From assembly GCA_031761405.1 (NCBI GenBank), contig JASEVX010000006.1, positions 27,361,533 to 27,425,532 on the forward strand: DNA of 64,000 bases, read 5' to 3'. The notes beneath the pieces were generated by a model. That model was given only the letters and a program-made list of their open reading frames with translations, was not told the origin of the DNA and made no database searches. Origin of the DNA: Serripes groenlandicus (Eukaryota; Mollusca; Bivalvia; Cardiida; Cardiidae). Of the stretch, positions 55,217 through 64,000 are shown piece by piece. Position numbers and translations under genes: made by a program. Position 1 is the stretch's first letter. Every line of letters begins with the position of its first letter.

Positions 55217-56266
55217 GTGGTATGAAAAACTTAATCAAAAATCTAAGGCGAAAAATGGCCATAATTCTTACAAAAACATTGACATCTTGACAGAGTTATG
55301 TACTCTTGTCTGTTGATAGAAGTAATGAATGTGAATAAGTATTGTAAGTTTTAAAGAATATCTGTAATGGTTTTGAAAAAAAGTAAATTGGTACAAAACA
55401 TAACCAAAATTATGAGTAAAAAAAAGGCAATAATTCATACAAAAACCTTGATAGAGTTATGTATTCTTGTCTGTTGATGGAGGTAATGATGGTAAAATAG
55501 TGTTGTAAGTTTCAAAACAATATCTGTAGTAGTTTTGAAAAAAAGTAAATTGGTACAAAAAACTTAACCAAAATTCTAAGTAAAAAAAGGGCCATAATTC
55601 TTACAAAAATATTGACAGAGTTATGTTCTCTCGTCTGTTGATAGAAGTAATGATGGTGAATGCGTGTTGTAAGTTTCGAATCCATATCTGCAATGGTTTG
55701 GAAAAAAAGTGAATTGGTACAAAAAACTTAACCAAAATTAAAAAAAGGGCCATAATTCTTACACAAACCTCGACAGAGTTATGTACTCGTGTCTGTTGAT
55801 GGAGGTAATGATGGTGAATAAGTGTTGTAAGTTTTAAAGCAATGTCTGTTATGGTTTTGACAAAAAAGGGAATTGGTACAAAAACCTTAACCAAGGTTGG
55901 ACACCAACGCCGACGCCAACGCCGACGCCGACGCCGGGGCGAGTAGTATAGCTAGCCTTTTCTTCGAAAATTCGAGCTAAAAATGGTATATATGACCACT
56001 GCCTGGTATCTTTTCATATATTGTAAAGTCAATATATGATTGACTGAACCTGAGATCGAAACCACAACTCCTGGATTGATAACCTTCGCCGATACCGACT
56101 GAGCTACCGCGGCTCGACAATTCGGCCGGTCTATTCGAACTATTGAACCGGATTAATGACAATTGCTTGTGAATTACATCATTAAAACACCACATTATTA
56201 GGTCTGAGGTAGTAATAGCGTAAATTGCCGAACGGTGTCCTAGTTCATCGCCCGTATAATACGCAC

Positions 56267-58793
56267 CTAGCCAATATTCCCCATATGGACTGCCGAATCC
56301 CTGTTTATATGAATTCCAGTCTCTGTAAAAGTCGACTGAACCATTTCTCCTTTGTTGTATGACCTAGATATAAACACAAGTGTATGTTATTGGACACAGT
56401 AACACGATATTCGACGGTCTGATGATTATAAAAAACAATTTTATCAATAATGTTTTCTGTTTTACTATTAACTCCCACTGACCATAAGTCTGCTATTGCA
56501 TAGCATGGCGAGCTAAAACAAGATGGTGTACATAGGATTTCTGATAAGACTGTCTCGGGAAATCAGGATGTTCCGGATCTTTGTTGGCTGTACAGTCCCA
56601 AAAATTGATTTTCGTATTACGATTTAGTTAATTTATTTACTAAAGACATACATACTCAATGTCGATTGAATATTGTTTGGATGTCTCTCTGATCGTAGTC
56701 AGACGTTTAGATTTAGCTTCACACGACATTTCCTCCTAATAAACCACAAGGCCAATTTCAACCTCCTGAGGCTGGGTTTAGACCCGATATATTTCGTACT
56801 TCTTGATGTGGATTGTGTAGATGGCCTTTTTATAAACATTTCTAATGTCCTTTCCTGTATCTTCTCCTCCCACTCTTTAATATATTTTCTCGGCAACTGT
56901 ATCGTCACTGAGTGATCGACTGAGGACCCTCTTGGACCTCTTGTGTTATTGTTAATGTATGACGTTTTATCATTTATGTTCTTTTTTTTATCCCGGGCTC
57001 ATTATTAGTCGCCGGGCAGAAGCCCGCGACTTCTATTTTAATAGGTTTTCGGAAATCACATGGGAGGGGGGATTATTATTAGAAAGTAACACATTTAGAT
57101 GTCTTGAACATATTACAATTGTGTTTGTTTAAAAACACTAAGTAATGACACATCTGAAATGAAATAAATATTCCGATGTTTTAGGTATTTACAGTTTTTT
57201 ATTTTGACTCGCATTTATGTTTTGTTGTTTTATTTACGAAGACAAAACAGTCCCTATTAGCTAGACTGGTATACTTTATTTTTACACTATATACTACATG
57301 TACTCAAAAGGCGATAACTACAAACCTTTACGTCGCAGTCTAATTTGTTTACATACGCGCACCTGCTTGAAGCGTGACTCGCGAATACCAACTGCGTAGA
57401 TCAATCTCCTTTGCAGAGAGCCGTCTCTTTACACTCACTTACAAATAGTAAATCTAAGGTGATTTAAAATGTTTATTTGGTTCGAAACAAATGAAGAAAA
57501 GAACAAACCGATATAAAAACTAGTTTTAATAGAAAAAATACTTTGAACGAACACTCTCTGCCTATAAAGAGAGTTTCAAGAACGACACCTCTGCGAATAA
57601 GAAAGAATCGGGTCTTTCGTACAAAATTATTTCGTCCTTGACAATTTTAAATGTGTCATTTAATTCCCTAAAGGTATATTGCTTCCGATCTGCATATTGT
57701 TATGGATCATTGACACAAGGGCGCTCACCATAATATAATTTTAAAACATGAGTAGTTTTGTTATTTTCATTATAAAAAAGAAAGGAAAGAATTGAAATAA
57801 ATTAACATGTTGTAGGGCTCAGTTTATGTTCGAAACTAAGTTTAAATTATACAACAATTTCAATGAGATTTAACTGTTTAGTTGATATTATATTTCGAAT
57901 GTGGTCTAATTTATAAATATTGGACTACATTTCAACATTTGTTAAAGTATGATATAATTAGGATGCCAAGCTAATATCATTTTGAGAAAAAGAGAAAACT
58001 CAGCGATTTAACCCTTAACTCATTGTTTTAAAAGTATATTGCTTCAAAGGTGTCTACTGTTGACTTTAATAGAGGAAAGGTAAAATGATGTGCTATTGCA
58101 TGCAAATCCTAAATTGTCTGTTTTGTGGTTTTATTGAAAAAAAATAAAATTCAAATATTCTGACAAACATCTTGAAAAGTGTATGTGGAATTCACAAATC
58201 TTATATAATTATTCCTTAATGAAAGCACTGTATACATACTAAGACTAATTATTGGCAAGATTTCTCATTTCCATTACTGTTTATGATCAATAATTAGTTG
58301 GTTGTGTGTCTAGTCAACCTACATTGGAATGGAGATTGATCATAAACAATGAAAGGCTTCAATTATAATTCACTTCGTTGACAAAACAATGCAAGTTATG
58401 ATACATTTTTACTTGACCCCACCCCTGATGTGCCAATATGCCCCTCAGTTGATAACTGTTTATTCAACTACTATAATGTTAGTGTTATGCATAACTGCAC
58501 TATGGCTATCCGGCGACAATGATGCATTGCATCAACTTTCTCTTGTAACACTATATTTGAGAACGCTTTAAACCAAGGCCTGTGCACTTGTGAAATCTAA
58601 TATTCAACTATATTGTTCGCTATTCACACGACAACGTGTATAAGGATTAAATATCTTACCGTCCATACATGCCCATCTACAATGCAATGTACACGGACTG
58701 GTCGTTCCTGTATTCCAAATGGATATATTGTATACACACCGCTGGACGTAACATTTGGTTGAATGTCTGAGCATTCTTTAGGTAGGCTGGTCG
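56267..58793 (-). other. Second copy of FReD exons 1-2 (probable assembly duplicate)
   Basis: The exons at 58793-58660 and 56363-56267 are the same as 45420-45287 and 42990-42894. Exons 3 and 4 are not present on this side of the gap. Because the surrounding ~6.9 kb also appears identical, this is most likely the same locus assembled twice, not a truncated paralogue. Confidence 0.75.
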
Positions 58794-58932
58794 CTTAAAA
58801 AACATCAACATCAACAACTATACGTATATATAAAAGAGCGGCGTTTAGGGGTGTTAATGGCATTTAATTGTAATTAGATTTACTGCCATTTTGGCATAAA
58901 ACTGGTGGGGTTACACTTCCAGTTGTTTGTCG

Positions 58933-60468
58933 GGAGGTGCATTTTCAATATATATGTTGGTATACAATGCGGACGGTTCATTAATAAGGTATGTGTGTAT
59001 ATAATGAGGACAGTTCATTTACAGGTTAAATGCGTATATAATGGGGACAGTACATTAACACTGTATGTGCGTATATAATGCGGACGGTGCATTTACAAGG
59101 TATGTGTGTATATAATGCGGATTGTGCGTTTACAAGATATATGTTTATATATTACGGATAGTGTATTTACGATGTATGTGCGTATATAATGCGGACGGTG
59201 CATTCACAATGTATGTCCGTATATAATGCGGACGGTGCATTTACAATATATTTGTGTATATATTGCGGACGTAGCATTTACATTGTATGTGTGTATATAT
59301 AACGCGGATGATGCATTTACAATATATGGGCGTTTATAGTGAAAACGTAACATTTCCAATGAATGTGTGTATATAATGCGGACGGTGCATTTAAAAGGTA
59401 TGTGTGTATATAATGGGGACGTTGCATTTGCAATATGTGTGTGCATATAATACAGACGATGCATTTACAATATATGTGTGTATATAATGCTGACGGTGCA
59501 TTTACAAGGTACATTGTATGTGTGTATATAATGGGGACGGTGCATTTACTATATATGTGCGTACATACTACGGACGGTGCATTTACAATGTATGTGCGTA
59601 TATAATGCAAACGGTGCATTTACAATATGTGTGTGTTTATAATGCAGACGGTGCATTCGGATTGTATGTTTGTATAATACGGATGACACATTTACAATAT
59701 ATGTGCGTATATAATGCGAACGTAGCATTTACAATGTATGTGTGTATATAATGCGGACGGTGCATTTACAGTGTATGTGTTTATAATGCGGACAGTGCAT
59801 TTACAATGTATGTGTGTATATAATGCGGACGGTGCATTTACAGTGTATGTGTTTATAATGCGGACGAGGCATTTACTATATATGTGTGTGTATAATGCGG
59901 AGTATTTATTTACAGTGTATGTGTATATAATGTGGACGGGTCATTTAATATATATATGTGTGTATATAATGCAGAGGGTTCATTTACAATGTAAGTCTGT
60001 ATATAATATGTTTGGTGCATTTACAAGGTATGTGTGTATATAATGGGGACAGTGCATTTGCAATATGTGTGTGCATATAATGCAGACGGTGCATTTTACA
60101 ATATATGTGTGTATATAATGCGGACGGTGCATTTACAAGGTATGTGTGTATATAATGCGGAGGGTGTATTTACAATATATATGCGTATGTATACGAATTA
60201 TGCATTGACAATGTATGTCTGTATATACTGCGTTTGGTGCATTTACAATGTTTTTCTGTATATAATGCAGAGGTTGCATTTACAATATATATGCGTATAT
60301 AATGCGGACAGTGCATTATCAATGTTTATGTGTATATATGCGGACGGTGTATTTACAATATATGTGCGTATATAATGCGGTTGGTGCATTTATAATGTAC
60401 GTGTATATATAATGTGGACGGTGCATTTACAATATATATGCGTATATAATGCGGATGGTGCATTTTTG
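58933..60468 (+). repeat. ~37-bp minisatellite, right copy
   Basis: Same sequence as 45560-47095 at offset 13373, unit for unit as far as compared. Two independent arrays would not stay so alike. Confidence 0.93.
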
Positions 60469-63400
60469 GGACAACTGTACTACCGCGGAAAAAGATGGCT
60501 AACAATAAATGATAGACGCAATTATTAAAAACTCGTTTAAACGTACACAATTGTAAAACGGTATAACACTAAAAAGTTCCTTCTTCCGTAGCTGAGAGAA
60601 CAGATCACCCATTACGTAAGGCTCAAAATATAGATATAGTTGCTCGTCGTACTGAAATATTGGCGCACTCATTCATACCATCTGCTGTGTCACTATGGAA
60701 TAATATGACTTTCGAATTAAGACTTTACAATCTCTGCCTATGTTTAAGTGCAGACTCCTCCAACTGTTTCCGATCTCAACAGTTCCAAAATATTATTCTA
60801 TTGGCGAACGCGAATTTTCAACAATTCACGATATAGACACCGCAATAACTACAGTGACCTTAAATCACATGTATACGATAATTATCTTTCAAACAGTGAT
60901 ATTTGTAGTTGTGGAAATTATATTTAAGATGTGGAGCATTTTTCCTGCATATGTAATAAATTTAACCGACAAAGATTAAGATTATGTCGTGAACTTTACA
61001 AATATCACCAGCTAGGTGTTAATTTATCATTATATGGATCACAAAACCTTATTTACTTATACAATTCGATCATCACACATTTATCAAATAAACCTGAGGT
61101 AAAGAATAGTTGTTAAAAAGCAGACTCTACCCGTTCTTACAATTCCAGCTGGAAGAAGGTGGTTCAGAGGTAGAGCGTCGGCCTCTCGTACCAAAGGCCG
61201 CGGGTTCGAATCCCACGATTTTTCTACAAAAACGGCGCGAGTACTGGTTAAGTCTCCAGAAAGCAGACATCGAGCATGATTAATATAGGCTGAAAGCTTG
61301 TTTCGCAATCGATGTAAAATCAAATAAAAAAAGAATTCCAGCTGGCATATACATGTATATCAATTTATTTTCATTTTTCTTCTATTTTCATGAGCATTGA
61401 AGTATTCTATATATCAATTGATATTGAATACTGTAACTTTCCAAGAAATAGCAAGTTCATAAATATATAAATTTCAACACTACTATTTGATTACATGTAT
61501 TAGAACTTTTGTTTCTATTTATAATATTTTTCTTTCATTTCTTCACTAATTCATCATTTTGAGCCTTTTCATGTAACTGTCAACAAAATTTAAAAACTGG
61601 ACCGAAATGAATGTCTTCAAAAACATAAAAAGGCTTAAACATAAACATTTATTGTAATATAGAAGACATTTAAAATGTGTAGTTTAAATTTTAGGTAATG
61701 GCCTTTCCTAAGTTGAGAGAACTTGTGGCTAGACCCTTTTGCCTATTAAAGGTCAAATTACGCTAAATACATCCGCTGACTTGCTGATCTACTATACTAT
61801 AGTCCTTAAACAAAACTTTGTTTGCGTAGAAATGAGTGTATATCATTCCCAGAATGTATTGAATATATGACATTCAGTTTAAATGCACTGTGAATGTCTA
61901 TAGGATATACTGGAAATGATTGATTTGATCACTTTTAGTATGTTGACCTTGTTTGAAAGTGAAAGCAGAGAATGCCAAACACCGGTTTTGTCCGGGCCCG
62001 ATTTGGTCCAAAATGACGGTTACCATTTTCGCCTGGTGAGTTCTTTCTTACATAATGCATGACCCCACATTTTCTTTGTATGTTTTAAATCTAGAAGGTA
62101 ACTCTTTTCAAGGATATATGGGGTTCTACATGAAAACGCTTAGAAAGTGTGACAATCGAGGACTGAAACTGGTCGATTTACATGGAAACAAAGAAGGAAT
62201 TGTTTTGGTGTATTGTAACCTATATTATTGTTAAACTATGTATAACATGTTTATGTTTGTAAATATTCCATGTTATTTTTTTAATAATAATAAAAAATAT
62301 GTTTAAACTAAGCTAAAAAGGGACTATCTATGTAATAATCCTTTTTAAACCTAAGACCGATAGGCAGAGTTTCGTATCAATCCCACACCTGATTTGTCGA
62401 ATAGTGAGGACTATAATCAAATAGGTAAAGCATGTTGTAAGTTGATATGACTAAGGCTAACTTTCCCTGATAATTTATCTCCAACGTCCGTTGTGAGTGA
62501 ATTACACGAATAATACCAATTAATGTGTATATCTAAATGTGATTCTTATCTTCTATTATGGAATGTCCGTTTTACTTTTGTAGGTTTCGGACCGTTCCAT
62601 AGACATAGCTTAAACGCATGTACGTTGTGTTTACTATGGAACACACCACTGGTGTTATAACGATTATCCCCGTAAAACCGGCCAAATATCAAGACCCTCC
62701 CAATCAAGAGTTTGCGAGCGGTGCTCTGCGAACACCAGCATTTACCTAATTATCAGACAAGTAGAAATAGATTTTGCTTTCCAGAAATTTCTTGAAAACT
62801 TCCAAGACTAACTAGCGCACAGTGCAGTGCCAGATTCGCACGGATTCGCTGACTGATCTGGGTATACACTTGTCGAAATTGTTCTTACGGTTGTATTTAG
62901 CAGAGCGTCGCTTACTAGTCCAACATTTCGGTTTGATAAAGACTTTAAAAATGGTAGTAGTGGCTGCCCTTTCTTTACGACTGACTGGCTGGTGTCAGGA
63001 TCAATTGACAAGTAGTACTGGGAACTTAACCAGAAAACGCCGTGATATAACTGAAAATGTGTTGAAAGATGCGTAAAACACATATCAATCAATCGTTTTG
63101 ATGAATTGATTGGTTAGAGTCGATTATTTCGAGTCGCAAGTAAATACAAAATAACTGTACCTGTTTGTGTTATGACAGTGTTACACTGGAGGTTCTGGTT
63201 ACACAGATCTGTGTCATTACAGCACTTGAAACACATAGTATGGCGTCCTTCACCTCTTTTACCAACGAAGACACCGACAGGCGAGGGACACACCTACAGA
63301 ATAGTTGTTTGGTTATAATTTATTTGTTTTATTGGGATTTTACGCCGGTTTCAACATAACTTCACTTTTATCATGGCTGCCAATCACTTATTCATGATCA

Positions 63401-63859
63401 AACCAGTACTACATGTAGGCTATGGAATGTGACATGCACATCGGCATTGTGCCCTGTCCCCCGCGACTAGTGATAACACCGGGACGCCCGGTTCTAAAAG
63501 ACCTATGCTAACCACTGGGATGCGGCGGATTATTCTTTGTAATAGTGACAATGATGAATATTTAAACCAGATATATATATTGTAAGTCAGCCTTTCAAAT
63601 AGATGTAGTAGTTTTTATTCAATGCCATTAAAACAATCTACTGGTTCCAATCACTTCCGGTGTTATGCCTTAAACATGACCTACGAATGTTATACTATCT
63701 TGAGACAAACCCTTAGTAATTTCCCTTAAACTTACATCATCCGTGCTTGGAACCTCATATAAAGCAGCACATGCACATGTTTTGTGTCTACAATTTAGAA
63801 TGACTCATTAATTGAAAAGAATTGATTTGTTCTTTGTTTAAGTGTGTGAAGTTGGCAGA

Positions 63860-64000
63860 GCATTAGACGTTAGACATTAGACATTCAAAACAAAAAATCG
63901 AATGTCTAATTAGACATTAGACATTCGATTAGACATTCAGAAAAATCGCAAATTTTAAATATCGAATGTCTAATTCGACATTAGACATTCGATTAAACAT
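63860..64000. repeat. Start of the ~104-bp satellite array again
   Basis: GCAGAGCATTAGACGTTAGA and repeated TTAGACATTCGAT match the entry into the array at ~50449. It continues past the window end. Confidence 0.85.

Larger units (their letters stand above)
55217..62086. repeat. Right copy of the ~6.87-kb identical block
   Basis: It starts exactly at the end of the N gap and repeats 41844 onward. The first difference I see is an extra A near 62087. From there to ~63880 it stays alignable to 48713-50460 but with many single-base indels in both copies. Confidence 0.9.

Noticed and set aside
55217..63400. A second FReD gene
   Set aside because: Only exons 1-2 are present, with apparently identical introns, next to a gap. 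Assembly duplication explains it better.

Overview
This window is animal nuclear DNA. The genes are split into short exons (about 95-310 nt) with GT/AG borders, and the introns are AT-rich and packed with fold-back MITEs, tRNA-derived SINEs and minisatellites. The repeat types, a mitochondria-eating-protein-like (MIEAP_C) gene pair and a fibrinogen-related gene together suggest a bivalve mollusc, possibly a dreissenid or venerid. That species-level guess rests on memory of similar repeats, not on a search. There are no bacterial operons, rRNA genes or CRISPR arrays.

Layout. 1-5.7 kb holds minisatellite, MITE and SINE sequence, one orphan exon-like open segment (1769-1999) and a 200-N gap (4977-5176). 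5.68-15.25 kb holds six + strand exons of a MIEAP_C-domain gene (copy 1); its 5' end is not found. 16.2 kb has an orphan exon-like segment, and 16.4-23.5 kb is repeats. 23.5-31.8 kb holds a second, apparently complete paralogue (copy 2, six coding exons, about 409 aa). The two copies share intron phases from the second shared exon onward, so they are a tandem duplication. Copy 1 carries two versions of one short exon, and copy 2 carries extra tandem copies of the end of one exon with its splice donor. 31.8-37.4 kb is repeats. 37.4-45.4 kb holds four minus-strand exons that encode one full fibrinogen-related domain (FReD); any N-terminal exons would lie at higher coordinates. 45.5-47.1 kb is a ~37-bp minisatellite, followed by a dead LINE 3' end and a SINE.

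50.4-55.0 kb is an array of ~104-bp units whose orientation flips near 52.35 kb, making a large palindrome that stops at a second 200-N gap (55017-55216). Beyond the gap, 55217 to about 62086 repeats 41844 to about 48712, with no difference in the lines I compared. The similarity then continues with scattered indels and re-enters the same ~104-bp array at the window end. I read this as a contig overlap or false duplication, not a gene duplication, so the second copies of the first two FReD exons should not be counted.

Most short ORFs are chance or lie in repeats. I found no clearly new molecular system. The best biological leads are the twin exon in MIEAP copy 1, the exon-end amplification in copy 2, MITEs touching exon borders and a stop codon, and one nested MITE that fixes its family's ends.
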